Shown: piece after piece, positions 45,321 through 54,391 of the stretch
Numbering within the stretch: the stretch's first letter is position 1
Layout of the letters: each line of letters begins with the position of its first letter
Assembly (NCBI GenBank): GCA_018242505.1
Contig: JAFEBU010000045.1
Coordinates: 1 to 64,000 of the forward strand
Direction: 5' to 3'
DNA: 64,000 bases
DNA from: Pseudomonadota bacterium
Lineage (GTDB): Bacteria; Pseudomonadota; Alphaproteobacteria; Reyranellales; Reyranellaceae
Notes under the pieces: generated by a model
Database searches by the model: none
The model's input: the letters and a program-made list of their open reading frames with translations, nothing else
Told to the model about the DNA's origin: nothing
Translations under genes and position numbers: made by a program

Positions 45321-46276
45321 AGGCCGTAATCCGCAAGTGATGACGCATTGCGGTGGAAGCGAAGATAGGTGAGGTACTCGAGCGGGTCCTTGCGCTTTAC
45401 CAGCGCGTTGGCCGGTGTGTGGATCCAGTCATAGAGACGGGTCAGCAGGAAGCGCAGCGCCGCGCCGCGCGCCAGCAGAGGGAGCGCCTCCCGCTCCGCC
45501 GCCTCGAGGGGGCGAACCTTCTCGTAGGCTTGCAGCAGGGCGCGCGCCTTGGTCGTGTTGAACGAGCGGTCGGGTTCGAAGCACCAGGCGTTGAAGCAGA
45601 TCGCCACGTCGTAAGCCAAGGCATCGTTGCAGGCGAAATAGAAATCGATCAGGCCCGAGAGCTTGTCGTGCAGGAAGAAGACGTTGTCGTTGAACAGGTC
45701 GGCATGGATGACGCCGGTCGGCAAAGCCTTCGGCCAGCGCGCTTCGAGGACGTCGAGCTCGCCTTCCAGTTCGCGCGCCAGGCCCCGGGCGACATCGTCG
45801 GCCTTGGCACGGCTGCCGTCGAACAGCGGCCGCCAGCCCGCGACCGAGAGCGCATTGGGACGCACCATCGTGAAATTGCGGCCGGCGAGATGAAGTTCCG
45901 CCAGCGCGGCGCCGACCGGGCCACAATGCCGGACAGCGATCCGCCTCGGCGACAGGCCGTGCAGGAAAGTCGTGATTGCGGCCGGCCGGCCGGCCAACAT
46001 GCGGACGGCGTTCCCGTCGCGGCCGTGGATCGGCTTCGGGCAGTTGATGCCGCGCGCCGACAGATGATCCATCAGTCCTAAGAAGAACGGCAGATCCTTG
46101 GGGTCGACGCGCTTCTCGTAGAGCGTCAGGAAATACTGGCCCCTGCTCGTGGTCAGGAGATAGTTCGAATTCTCGACGCCCTCGGCCACGCCCTTGAGGG
46201 CGTCGGCGTCGCCGATATCGTATTCCGCAAGGAAGGTTTCGAGCTCGGCGTCGCTGACATCCGTGTAGACGGCCAT
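45317..46276 (-). CDS. thrB: Homoserine kinase (APH-fold type)
   Basis: 319 residues from the ATG at 46276; the frame extends upstream within ispH and is discarded. The protein has the aminoglycoside phosphotransferase-like fold: [20 protein letters not shown] start, catalytic HADLFNDNV (HxDxxxxN) and metal-binding LIDFYFA. This is the alphaproteobacterial/pseudomonad ThrB type, not the GHMP type. It phosphorylates homoserine for threonine synthesis. Its start overlaps the ispH stop by one base (TGATG). Confidence 0.93.
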   Translation of the reverse strand: MAVYTDVSDAELETFLAEYDIGDADALKGVAEGVENSNYLLTTSRGQYFLTLYEKRVDPKDLPFFLGLMDHLSARGINCPKPIHGRDGNAVRMLAGRPAAITTFLHGLSPRRIAVRHCGPVGAALAELHLAGRNFTMVRPNALSVAGWRPLFDGSRAKADDVARGLARELEGELDVLEARWPKALPTGVIHADLFNDNVFFLHDKLSGLIDFYFACNDALAYDVAICFNAWCFEPDRSFNTTKARALLQAYEKVRPLEAAEREALPLLARGAALRFLLTRLYDWIHTPANALVKRKDPLEYLTYLRFHRNASSLADYGL

Positions 46277-47226
46277 CAGCCTACCAGCTCGCGCGGCAAC
46301 TTGAACACCACGCTCTCCGCAGTCGTGCGCACTTCCTCGATGGTGACGTCGAAGCGGTCTCGACAGGAGGCGATCAGCTCCTCCACCAGATGCTCGGGCG
46401 CCGATGCGCCGGCGGTGACGCCAAGCCGCCGCGCGTTGCCGAGCCATTGCCAATCCATATCGGAGGCACGCTGGACCAAACGCGACTTTGAACATCCGTT
46501 GTTGGCCGCGACCTCCACGAGCCGCATCGAGTTGGAGGAGTTCGGCGCCCCGATCACGACCAGCGCGTCGCATTTGCCGGCGATCGCCTTCACCGCCTCC
46601 TGGCGGTTGGTCGTCGCGTAGCAGATATCCTCCTGCTTGGGACCATGGATCTCGGGGAACCGCCGGCGCAGGACAGCCACGATATCGACCGTATCGTCGA
46701 CCGAAAGCGTGGTCTGCGTTGCATAGGCGAGGTTCGATGCGTCGGGGACCGCGATGACCTCCGCCTGTTCGGTATCCTCGACCAGCAGCACGCTTCCCGG
46801 CGGCAACTGGCCCATGGTGCCGATCACTTCGGGATGCCCGGCATGGCCGATCAGGATCAACGTGCGGCCGAACTCGGCGTGGCGTTCGGCTTCGCGATGG
46901 ACCTTGGAGACGAGTGGGCAGGTGGCGTCGAAATAGAGCAGATGTCGACGCGCTGCCTCGGTCGGCACGGTCTTGGGCACGCCATGGGCGGAGAACACCA
47001 CCGGCCGATCGTCCGGCACCTCGTCGAGCTCCTCGACGAAGATCGCACCCTTGGCCTCGAGGGCTTCGACCACGGAACGATTGTGCACGATTTCATGTCG
47101 CACATAGACCGGTCGTCCATGGCGTGCAATCGCGCGCTCGACGATCTGGATCGCGCGTTCGACTCCGGCACAAAAGCCGCGCGGGCTGGCCAGCACGATC
47201 GTGAGCGGTTTCTTTCCCTGGATCAT
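46276..47226 (-). CDS. ispH: 4-hydroxy-3-methylbut-2-enyl diphosphate reductase
   Basis: 316 residues from the ATG at 47226 ([21 protein letters not shown]); the longer frame has no family similarity. The three [4Fe-4S] ligands are Cys19 (RGFCAGV), Cys103 ([11 protein letters not shown]) and Cys202 (ICYATTNRQ). VRHEIVHN and SAHGVP are conserved substrate-binding segments. It is the last step of the MEP isoprenoid pathway, giving IPP and DMAPP. It leads the ispH-thrB-rnhA operon and diverges from the CDGSH gene across 138 bp. Confidence 0.97.
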   Translation of the reverse strand: MIQGKKPLTIVLASPRGFCAGVERAIQIVERAIARHGRPVYVRHEIVHNRSVVEALEAKGAIFVEELDEVPDDRPVVFSAHGVPKTVPTEAARRHLLYFDATCPLVSKVHREAERHAEFGRTLILIGHAGHPEVIGTMGQLPPGSVLLVEDTEQAEVIAVPDASNLAYATQTTLSVDDTVDIVAVLRRRFPEIHGPKQEDICYATTNRQEAVKAIAGKCDALVVIGAPNSSNSMRLVEVAANNGCSKSRLVQRASDMDWQWLGNARRLGVTAGASAPEHLVEELIASCRDRFDVTIEEVRTTAESVVFKLPRELVG

Positions 47227-47364
47227 GAACAAACGGCGATCATCGAAAACAGGCGGACACGCATGCGAAGCGGTTCGCTTGCGGGTCTGCAGACCATTGC
47301 CTAGACTCCCCCCAAACGGACAGGCGCGGCACCGTAACAAAGCCGCCGCTACGGGGAAAGCAAC

Positions 47365-47607
47365 ATGACGGAACCGGTTGTCGCGGCCAGGGCACCTATC
47401 AAGGTGGCTCTTGAAGCTGGCAAGGACTATTGGTGGTGCGCCTGCGGCAAGAGCCAGAACCAGCCCTTTTGCGACGGCGCGCACAAAGGCAGCGGCTTCG
47501 CACCGATGAAGTACGCCGTCGAAAAGTCAGGCGACTATTGGCTTTGCACTTGCAAGCACTCCGGAAAAAAGCCGCTTTGTGACGGCACGCACAAGACCCT
47601 CGCATGA
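47365..47607 (+). CDS. Dual CDGSH-type iron-sulfur protein
   Basis: 80 residues with two CDGSH motifs: Cys25, Cys27, Cys36 and His40 ([16 protein letters not shown]), and Cys61, Cys63, Cys72 and His76 ([16 protein letters not shown]). Each should hold a [2Fe-2S] cluster with 3Cys-1His ligation, as in mitoNEET relatives. The tandem arrangement resembles Miner2/bacterial dual CDGSH proteins, with no membrane anchor. The role is probably electron or cluster transfer. It overlaps the lipoprotein gene by ATGA. Confidence 0.93.
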   Translation: MTEPVVAARAPIKVALEAGKDYWWCACGKSQNQPFCDGAHKGSGFAPMKYAVEKSGDYWLCTCKHSGKKPLCDGTHKTLA

Positions 47608-48140
47608 CCAACAGAAAATTCGTCTATCTCGCGCCGCTGGCGCTGGCAGTTGCCGTCAGCGGCTGTGGCCGTTCCGAGAGGGAGCAGCTCGCGGCCGACT
47701 ATTGCCCGCAGCCGTTCCAGGTCCAGGACGTCCGGACCCTGACCCGTTTTGCGCCTGGTGCCGGGCGCGATCCGCGCAACGTCGTTTTCGAGGCAGAGCT
47801 GCTGGACAGCGCCGCCGAGTGCTCGCTCGGCAAGCGGCAGATGAATGTCAACCTCGTGATGCGGATCGCGGTCACGCCCGGACCCGCGGCCACTCGGGGA
47901 ACCACCAGTGTTCCCTACTTCGTGCGCGTCATCGATGGTACCGGCCGTATCGTGCAGGGCCAGGAATTCAATGCCGATTTCGATCTCAGCCCATCGGGCG
48001 CCCGGCGCGGCTCCAAGGAAGAGCTCAGCCTGACACTGCCCTTCGAGAAGCCGTCCGACGCGGCAAGCTATCGCATCGCCGTGGGCCTGAAGCCGACGCC
48101 GGAGGAGCTGGACTACAATCGCAGCGTTTCCCGGCGCTGA
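47604..48140 (+). CDS. Hypothetical lipoprotein
   Basis: 178 residues. The N-terminus [18 protein letters not shown] followed by SGC places a lipobox with Cys21, so the protein should be lipidated. The rest is predicted to be beta-rich with two further Cys residues (DYCPQP and AECSLG). No family is recognised. Its start overlaps the CDGSH stop by ATGA, an unusual pairing of a cytosolic iron-sulfur protein with an envelope lipoprotein. Confidence 0.75.
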   Translation: MTNRKFVYLAPLALAVAVSGCGRSEREQLAADYCPQPFQVQDVRTLTRFAPGAGRDPRNVVFEAELLDSAAECSLGKRQMNVNLVMRIAVTPGPAATRGTTSVPYFVRVIDGTGRIVQGQEFNADFDLSPSGARRGSKEELSLTLPFEKPSDAASYRIAVGLKPTPEELDYNRSVSRR

Positions 48141-48150
48141 TCCGGCGCAT

Positions 48151-49965
48151 TCAGGTCTTGAGAAACCCGATCGAAAGCCAGGGGATGGCGGCGACCGCCA
48201 CCAGCCCCACCAGCAGCGCGCCGAGATAGGGCCAGATGCGCTTCATGCCGACGTCCGGCGACACCTGGCCGATGGCGCAGGCAGCGTAGTAGCCGACGCC
48301 GAGCGGCGGAGCGAACAGGCCGATGCCCATCGCGAGGATCACCACCATGGCGTAGTGCACTTCGTGCACGTGCGCCGCGCGCGCCATGGGGAAGAGCAAT
48401 GGGCCGAACAGCACGATCGCGGGAATGCCCTCGAGGACGCTGCCCAGGACGACGAACACCAGGATCGAGATCAGCAGGAAGCCGAATCCGCCTCCCGGCA
48501 CCCGGGCCATGGCGTGTGCGAGGTCGCGCGAGAAGCCTGATTGCGTCAGCGCCCAGGCCATGGCCGTCGCCGTTCCGATGATCAGGAGGATCGCACCCGA
48601 GAGGCTCGCCGTCTCGAGCAGCATGGGATAGATCCGCCGCCAATCGAACCGGCGATAGATCACGAGCCCCATGATCGTGGCATAGGCGATGCCGATGGTG
48701 GAGACCTCGGTCGCCGTGGCGACGCCCTCGACCACGGCCGAGCGGATCACGAACGGCAGGAGCAGCGCGGGTAGCGCCACCACGAAGGCGCGGGCGATCT
48801 CGCCTCTGCCGGCGCGCTCGCCGACCGCCTCATGGCGCGAGCGCCACCAGGCGACGAAGCCAAGAGCGAGCGCCAGCACGAAGCCCGGCAGCAGGCCGCC
48901 CGTGAACAGCGCCGCGATCGACACGCCGGTGACCGAGCCGATGGTGATCAGCACCAGGCTGGGCGGAATCGTTTCGCTCATCGCGCCCGAGGCCGAGAGG
49001 ATCGAAATCATCTCGCCGTCATTGGAGCCGCGCCGCTTCATCTCCGGAAACAGCACCGGCGCCACCGCGGCCATGTCCGCGGCCTTCGAGCCGGAGATGC
49101 CGGAGACCAGGTACATGGCCCCCAGCAGCACATAGTAGAGCCCGCCGCGCACGTGGCCCAGCAAGCCGGCAAGGAAAGCGACCATGGCGCGCGCCATGCC
49201 GGTCATGTCGATCAGGAGGCCGAGGAACACGAAGAGCGGCACGGCGAGCAGGACAAGCCCGCTCATGCCTTCATCCATGCGCGAGACCACGATGGTGAGC
49301 GGCACGCGCGTCACGCACATCAGGAAAACCAGCGTCGCCATCCCGAAGGCAAAGCCGATCGGTACGCCCAGCAACACGCCGGCCGCGAGCAGCACGACGA
49401 AGAAGAAGACCAGGTTCCAGTTGCCGATCGCCTTCAGGAGCGGTGTCGCGAAATAGAGCGCCACCGCGAGGGCGGCCAGCGTCGTGGCGACGATCAACAG
49501 CGACCCGAAGCGAAGACGCGGGAGGCGCAGCAGGCAGGTGAGCAGCATCAGGGCCGCGCCGACCGGAATTGCGGCGGCGCGCACGATGTTCGACCAGCCG
49601 AGCGCCGGCGTTACGATGTCATATTCCTCCGCCGCGTAGTTGCAGGCGACCGGCAGCAGGATGGCAAGAAACAAGGCGGGTACCGCGATTGCCAGCGTTT
49701 CGGCATGGTCGCGCCGCGCAGCCGCAAGCGCACCGACGATCGCCGTGAGGCGCATGTGCTGCGTTCGTTGCAGCGCCACCACCGAGCCCAGCATGGCGAG
49801 CCACAGGAACAAGATCGAGGCGAGCTCGTCGCTCCATACGAATGGATGGTGGAACACGAAGCGGCTGACGACGCCCGCCAGCAGCACGAAGATCTCGACG
49901 AGCACCAGCGCCGCCGTGGGAAGCTCCACGGCAATGCGCAGGGCCTTTTCGATCCGCTCGATCAC
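48151..49965 (-). CDS. TRAP transporter fused small and large permease (DctQM)
   Basis: 604 residues joining the small DctQ-like subunit (about 1-160, four helices, with the FHHPFVWSDELA motif) to the large DctM subunit (about 175-604, about twelve helices, with LLAVPLFVFLG, GISGSKAADMAAVAPV and SETIPPSLVLI motifs). The fusion is common. It uses the sodium gradient to import a carboxylate delivered by the periplasmic protein encoded just upstream (49984-51009). A conserved DctM GxSGSxxAD segment is visible. Direction and spacing (18 bp) show one operon with dctP. Confidence 0.93.
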   Translation of the reverse strand: MIERIEKALRIAVELPTAALVLVEIFVLLAGVVSRFVFHHPFVWSDELASILFLWLAMLGSVVALQRTQHMRLTAIVGALAAARRDHAETLAIAVPALFLAILLPVACNYAAEEYDIVTPALGWSNIVRAAAIPVGAALMLLTCLLRLPRLRFGSLLIVATTLAALAVALYFATPLLKAIGNWNLVFFFVVLLAAGVLLGVPIGFAFGMATLVFLMCVTRVPLTIVVSRMDEGMSGLVLLAVPLFVFLGLLIDMTGMARAMVAFLAGLLGHVRGGLYYVLLGAMYLVSGISGSKAADMAAVAPVLFPEMKRRGSNDGEMISILSASGAMSETIPPSLVLITIGSVTGVSIAALFTGGLLPGFVLALALGFVAWWRSRHEAVGERAGRGEIARAFVVALPALLLPFVIRSAVVEGVATATEVSTIGIAYATIMGLVIYRRFDWRRIYPMLLETASLSGAILLIIGTATAMAWALTQSGFSRDLAHAMARVPGGGFGFLLISILVFVVLGSVLEGIPAIVLFGPLLFPMARAAHVHEVHYAMVVILAMGIGLFAPPLGVGYYAACAIGQVSPDVGMKRIWPYLGALLVGLVAVAAIPWLSIGFLKT

Positions 49966-49983
49966 GCCGGTCGGCCCCGACGA

Positions 49984-51009
49984 TCAGGCGAGGTTGCCGA
50001 CTGCCTTCTCCAGCGTGCCCCAGGCCTCGGCGCCGAACTTGCCCTTCCACTCCTCGTAGAAGCCGGCCTTCTTCAGTACGCCGCGGAACGCCGCAGGGTC
50101 GGTCGCGACGAACTGCAGTCCTTTGCCCTTCAGCGTCCCGGCTACGGTGTTGTTCATCTTCGCGAGGTCCTCGCGTTCCGCGATGGCCGACGCGTTGAAC
50201 TCAGCCTCGACGATCTCGCGCAGGTTGGCGGGCATCGCCTCGAAGGCGTGCTTGTTGGCGAGGAACCAGAAGCCGTCCCACATGTGGTTGGTGATGGCGA
50301 CGTATTTCTGCACCTCGTAGAGCTTGGCGGTGTCGATCAGCGACAGCGGGTTTTCCTGGCCGTCGACGACATGGGTCTGCAGCGCCGAATAGACCTCGTT
50401 GAAGTTGATCGTGGTCGGCGAGGCGCCGAACGCCTTGAACATGCTGGTCCAGAGCGGGCTTGCCGGCACGCGGATCTTGAAGCCGCTCAGATCCTCGGGC
50501 GTCTTGATCGGCTTGGTCGAGCTCGTGATCTCGCGATAGCCGTTGTCGTACATCTTGGCGAAGGCATAGAGCCCGCGCTTGGCGATCTCGCCGCGCACCA
50601 GGCTGCCCAGCGCGCCATCCATGGTCGGCCACACCTGATCGTAATCCTTGAAGGCGAAACCCACGCCATTGATGGAGGCGACCGGCACCAGCGTCGAGAG
50701 GATCAGACCCGAGAGGGTGAAGAATTCCAGCGCCCCGGAACGGAGCTGGCTCAGCATGTCGGTGTCGGAACCGAGCTGGTTGTTGGGGAATACCTTGATT
50801 TCGACCCGTCCTCCGGTCTTCTCCTTGATACGGGCGGCGGCCTCGCTGGTACGGATGGCGAGCGGGTGCGTCACCGGCGCGTTGTTGGCGTACTTGTAGC
50901 TGAACTCGGCGGCATTGGCCGGCCGGGTGCGGATCGCCACCAGCGGGAAAGCGGCGGCTCCCGCAACAGTGGTGGCAAGCAGGCGGCGGCGCGGCAGGCG
51001 AAACGTCAT
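49984..51009 (-). CDS. TRAP transporter solute-binding protein (DctP family)
   Basis: 341 residues from the ATG at 51009; the longer frame crosses the promoter. The N-terminus MTFRLPRRRLLATTVAGAAAF has a twin-arginine motif, and cleavage is likely after ANA. The mature protein (AEFSYKYANNAPVTHPL) has the DctP fold, with the carboxylate-binding Arg in GFKIRVPASPLW and the NEVYSALQTHVVDGQENP region. It binds an organic acid, unidentified, and hands it to the fused DctQM. The gene diverges from an Fe-S oxidoreductase subunit that may use the imported acid. Confidence 0.92.
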   Translation of the reverse strand: MTFRLPRRRLLATTVAGAAAFPLVAIRTRPANAAEFSYKYANNAPVTHPLAIRTSEAAARIKEKTGGRVEIKVFPNNQLGSDTDMLSQLRSGALEFFTLSGLILSTLVPVASINGVGFAFKDYDQVWPTMDGALGSLVRGEIAKRGLYAFAKMYDNGYREITSSTKPIKTPEDLSGFKIRVPASPLWTSMFKAFGASPTTINFNEVYSALQTHVVDGQENPLSLIDTAKLYEVQKYVAITNHMWDGFWFLANKHAFEAMPANLREIVEAEFNASAIAEREDLAKMNNTVAGTLKGKGLQFVATDPAAFRGVLKKAGFYEEWKGKFGAEAWGTLEKAVGNLA

Positions 51010-51215
51010 GTATCTACTCCCATGGACGGGCCGTTCATGCCCGCCGTCATTTCTGTGAGGCGCACGGTATCCACAATGCGCGCGGGGATTGCAACGTGTC
51101 CTCTCGCTGCACTCGTCTCCAAATTTTTCTCCGGTCCGCCCTGCGGTGGCTCGCTTGACTTGGATCGCGTGGCGACGCTCCATCGGAGTATCCTTGATGC
51201 GTTGGGAGGCTTCCC

Positions 51216-52559
51216 TTGAGCGCTTATGCAGACCGCCTGCAGGCCCTGGCGACCGCTGCAGCTGATCGCTGTACGGGCTGCGGCAAATGCTTCGAGGCTT
51301 GCCCCACCGCCCGGGAGGTCGGCCTCGATGCCGGTGAGGCGATCGAGCGCGTGGCCGAGCTGTCGGCGCTGACCCGCGCGGGTGGGCGCGTCGCCGGGGG
51401 ATTGGAGATGTGGCTGAACGCCTGCGACGGCAGTGCACGCTGCAGCACGGCCTGTCCCGAAGGCATCAACGTCCGCCAGTGGGTCACCATCGCCAAGCTG
51501 AAAGCCGTCGAGGCCTCCCGTCCAGCCGAGCAGAATGCGATCAGCGCCGCCAACCGTTTCCGTCATATGGCGCAGGCCGTGCGGCTGCTCGCCAGCATGC
51601 AACTGCCGTCGGAGACGTTGCGTCGGATCCTGGCGCCGGCCGAGAAGCGCACGGCGGACGTGCTCTTCTATACCGGCTGCAATGTGCTGCGCACGCCGCA
51701 CATCGTGTTGAACGTGATGGACATCCTCGATGCGCTCGAGCTCGACTTCGACGTGGTCGGCGGCACCGGTCATTGCTGCGGCGTCTATCAGTTCATGGAA
51801 GCCGACCTGCCGACCTATGAACGCATCGGCCATCGCACGTTCCAGCGCTTCGGCCAATCTGGAGCCTCGCGGGTGCTCACCTGGTGCCCGACCTGCACCA
51901 AGAACTTCGATGAGCTGGAGAAGGACGTCGAGGCGCCGTCCTTCGACCTGGGCCACGTCAGCGAGTTCCTGGCGGCCAACCTCGAGGTGCTTGCGTCACG
52001 CTTCAAGGCCGAGCAGCCGAAGCGCCGCGTGGTAATTCACGAGCATCTGGGCATTGGCGCCACCGTCGAGAGCATCGCCAAGCTCCTGCGCGCAGTGCCT
52101 GACCTCGAGTTGATCGAGCTGCCCCAGGACTCGGGCTTCTCCTATGCCTGCGGCGGCGTGGCGGCGAAGTACAAGGAACGGGAGGCGGCGATCCATCGCG
52201 GCCTGGCGGAAGCGGCGGTCGCAGCCGGCGCCGATACCATCGTCACCATGTATCACTCCTGCCATCGTGCCTTCGCCGGGGCCGAAGCGGTCTATCCGCT
52301 GAAGGTGGTGAACTTCACCGACGTGATCGCCGAGGCGCTGGGCCGCGGCGGCCATCCGGATTATTACGGCCTCTACAAGAAGGGCGGCACCATGGACGAG
52401 GCGGTGGCCGCCGCGCGCAGCTTCCTGCAAAGCAACGGGGTCAAGATCGACCAGGCTTCGGTCCAGTCGCTGACGGCCGACATCTTCAACGAAACGGGCC
52501 TTGCGGGCCCACGTGGGGCCTTCGTCAACGCCTTCTCGGAACTCGCCCGCCGAGGCTGA
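51216..52559 (+). CDS. (Fe-S)-binding protein, heterodisulfide reductase/GlcF-like
   Basis: 447 residues from a TTG at 51216 with GGGAGG 6 nt upstream. An N-terminal ferredoxin domain has Cys19, 22, 25 and 29 (CTGCGKCFEACP) and a second, shorter set of Cys70, Cys76 and Cys80 (CDGSARCSTACP). It is followed by CCG domains with GHCCGVYQ, TWCPTCTKN and SYACGG segments. Proteins of this type pass electrons from a flavoprotein oxidising a hydroxy acid (glycolate, lactate) to quinone. No partner dehydrogenase is adjacent. The divergent TRAP genes suggest an imported acid as substrate. The C-terminal extension of about 70 residues is unassigned. Confidence 0.82.
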   Translation: MSAYADRLQALATAAADRCTGCGKCFEACPTAREVGLDAGEAIERVAELSALTRAGGRVAGGLEMWLNACDGSARCSTACPEGINVRQWVTIAKLKAVEASRPAEQNAISAANRFRHMAQAVRLLASMQLPSETLRRILAPAEKRTADVLFYTGCNVLRTPHIVLNVMDILDALELDFDVVGGTGHCCGVYQFMEADLPTYERIGHRTFQRFGQSGASRVLTWCPTCTKNFDELEKDVEAPSFDLGHVSEFLAANLEVLASRFKAEQPKRRVVIHEHLGIGATVESIAKLLRAVPDLELIELPQDSGFSYACGGVAAKYKEREAAIHRGLAEAAVAAGADTIVTMYHSCHRAFAGAEAVYPLKVVNFTDVIAEALGRGGHPDYYGLYKKGGTMDEAVAAARSFLQSNGVKIDQASVQSLTADIFNETGLAGPRGAFVNAFSELARRG

Positions 52560-52629
52560 TCCCACTCCCTTTTCCCGGTGGACGGGGCGATATGGGCTGC
52601 CTATGGTCGGCCACCCAGATGATCCCTGT

Positions 52630-52822
52630 GGGAGAGACCGTTCCTTCGGGAGCGGCGCCGAAGGAGCAACCGACCCCGGAAACTCTCAGGCAAAAGGACC
52701 GCAAGGGGGATGGGTCTCTGGAAAGCGGCGTTTACCCGAAGGGCAGGCGTCCACCGACGAAGTAAGGCCGGCTCTTTGATAGTAGGGCGGCCGAATCTTT
52801 CAGGTCTCCGGACAGAGGGGGT
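52630..52822 (+). promoter_or_regulatory. Glycine riboswitch (tandem aptamers) upstream of gcvT
   Basis: The leader carries the glycine riboswitch signature: GGGAGAGACC at 52630, GGCGCCGAAGGAGCAA near 52654-52669, AACTCTCAGGCAAAAGGACCGC near 52681-52702, then TCTGGAAAGCGG. A second aptamer ends AATCTTTCAGGTCTCCGGACAGAGGGG at about 52793-52820. The linker ACCCGAAGGG sits between them. Downstream, GTCGCG (52821-52826) and CGCGAC (52851-52856) can form a hairpin ahead of the gcvT RBS. Glycine binding should turn on the gcv operon; the on-switch is known for the family. Confidence 0.93.
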
Positions 52823-52873
52823 CGCGACGGCGCTATTCTTGCGTCGGCAACGCGACTCTGACGGAGACTTTGT

Positions 52874-53995
52874 TTGACGGAAACATCCCCAGGCCCTCTC
52901 AAGCACACACCGCTCCATGCGCTGCATCGTGAGCTGGGCGCCCGGCTCGTCCCGTTCGCGGGCTATGAAATGCCGGTCCAGTATCCCACCGGCATTCTCG
53001 CCGAGCATGCCCAGACGCGCACGGCGGCCGGCCTGTTCGACGTCTCGCATATGGGCCAGGTGCGCCTGACGGCCAAGCCGGGCCACAACGCCGCCAAGGC
53101 GCTGGAGACCCTGGTGCCGGGCGACATCTCCGGCCTGCTGCCCGGCCAGCAACGATACACCCAGCTCACCAACGAGACGGGCGGCATCCTCGACGATTTG
53201 ATGGTGACCAGCACCGGCGATCACTTGTTGCTGGTACTGAACGCCGCCTGCAAGGACGCCGATCTCGCACATGTGCAGAAGCATCTGGCGGCGACGTGCG
53301 AGATCGAGCCGATGTTTTCGCGTGGGCTGATGGCGGTGCAAGGCCCGCAGGCGGCGCAGGCGCTGGCGCGGCTCGCCCCTTCGGTCGCGACCATGAAGTT
53401 CATGACCGGCGCCTTTGTCATGATCGATGGTGCGCAGTGCTACGTCACGCGCTCCGGCTATACCGGCGGAGACGGCTACGAGATCTCGACCCCGGCCGAG
53501 GCGACCGAAGCCGTCGCGCGCAAGTTGCTGGCCCAGCCGGAGGTGAAGCCGATCGGGCTCGGGGCCCGCGATTCGCTGCGCCTGGAGGCGGGACTGTGCC
53601 TCTACGGCCATGACATCGACACGACCACGACGCCGATCGAGGCCGGCCTGCTCTGGAGCATCGGCAAGGAACGCCGGGTGCAGGGCGGTTTCCCCGGCGC
53701 GGCCGTCATCCAGAAGCAGATCGCCGAGGGGGCCTCGCGCAAGCGGGTCGGTCTCCTGCCGGAAGGCAAGGCGATTGCGCGCGAAGGCGCGGAAATCGCC
53801 ATCGGTGGCAAGATCGTCGGCAAGGTCACGTCGGGCGGCTTCTCGCCCACCCTGGGACGCGCCATCGCCATGGGCTACGTCGAGCGCGCGCACTCCGCCA
53901 CCGGCACCAAGGTCGACCTTCTCGTGCGCGGCAAGCCCGCACCGGCCGAGATCGCACCCATGCCTTTCGTGAAACACGCCTACTACCGTGGATAG
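52874..53995 (+). CDS. gcvT: Aminomethyltransferase (glycine cleavage T protein)
   Basis: 373 residues starting at TTG (52874) with ACGGAG 7 nt upstream; no ATG is available before the conserved LKHTPLHALHRELGARLVPFAGYEMPVQY. The folate-binding GcvT domain and the C-terminal barrel are complete, with LFDVSHMGQ and a conserved Asp near 96. It releases ammonia and passes the methylene to tetrahydrofolate from the lipoyl arm of GcvH. First gene of the riboswitch-controlled gcvT-H-PA-PB operon; the weak start may tune its level. Confidence 0.95.
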   Translation: MTETSPGPLKHTPLHALHRELGARLVPFAGYEMPVQYPTGILAEHAQTRTAAGLFDVSHMGQVRLTAKPGHNAAKALETLVPGDISGLLPGQQRYTQLTNETGGILDDLMVTSTGDHLLLVLNAACKDADLAHVQKHLAATCEIEPMFSRGLMAVQGPQAAQALARLAPSVATMKFMTGAFVMIDGAQCYVTRSGYTGGDGYEISTPAEATEAVARKLLAQPEVKPIGLGARDSLRLEAGLCLYGHDIDTTTTPIEAGLLWSIGKERRVQGGFPGAAVIQKQIAEGASRKRVGLLPEGKAIAREGAEIAIGGKIVGKVTSGGFSPTLGRAIAMGYVERAHSATGTKVDLLVRGKPAPAEIAPMPFVKHAYYRG

Positions 53996-54004
53996 GAGCC
54001 TTTG

Positions 54005-54379
54005 ATGAGCATCAAATACACCAACGAACACGAGTGGGTTCGCGTGGAAGGCGATGTCGGCACGATCGGCATCACGAGCTACGCCCAGGAGCAACTGGGC
54101 GACGTGGTGTTCGTGGAGGTGCCTGCGGTCGGCCGCAAAGTGGCCAAGGGCGATTCCGTGGCCGTGGTCGAATCGGTGAAGGCCGCATCCGACATCTACG
54201 CGCCTGTTTCGGGTGAGGTGGTCGAGGCCAATGCGGCCCTGGCCGACAGCCCCGGTGACGTGAACGCCGAGCCGACGGGCAAGGGCTGGTTCTTCAAGAT
54301 CAAGTTCTCGAACAAGGCCGAGCTCGACGGGCTGATGGACGAGGCGGCCTATGATGCTTTCGTGAAAAGCCTGGGCTGA
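54005..54379 (+). CDS. gcvH: Glycine cleavage system H protein
   Basis: 124 residues from the ATG at 54005, with TAGGAG upstream. Lys59 in [14 protein letters not shown] is the lipoylation site. The beta-barrel is complete, with the [20 protein letters not shown] start and a C-terminal helix ending KSLG. H carries the aminomethyl group between P, T and L proteins. It is 9 bp after gcvT. The L protein is not in this window. Confidence 0.97.
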   Translation: MSIKYTNEHEWVRVEGDVGTIGITSYAQEQLGDVVFVEVPAVGRKVAKGDSVAVVESVKAASDIYAPVSGEVVEANAALADSPGDVNAEPTGKGWFFKIKFSNKAELDGLMDEAAYDAFVKSLG

Positions 54380-54391
54380 TCGGAGCAACGC

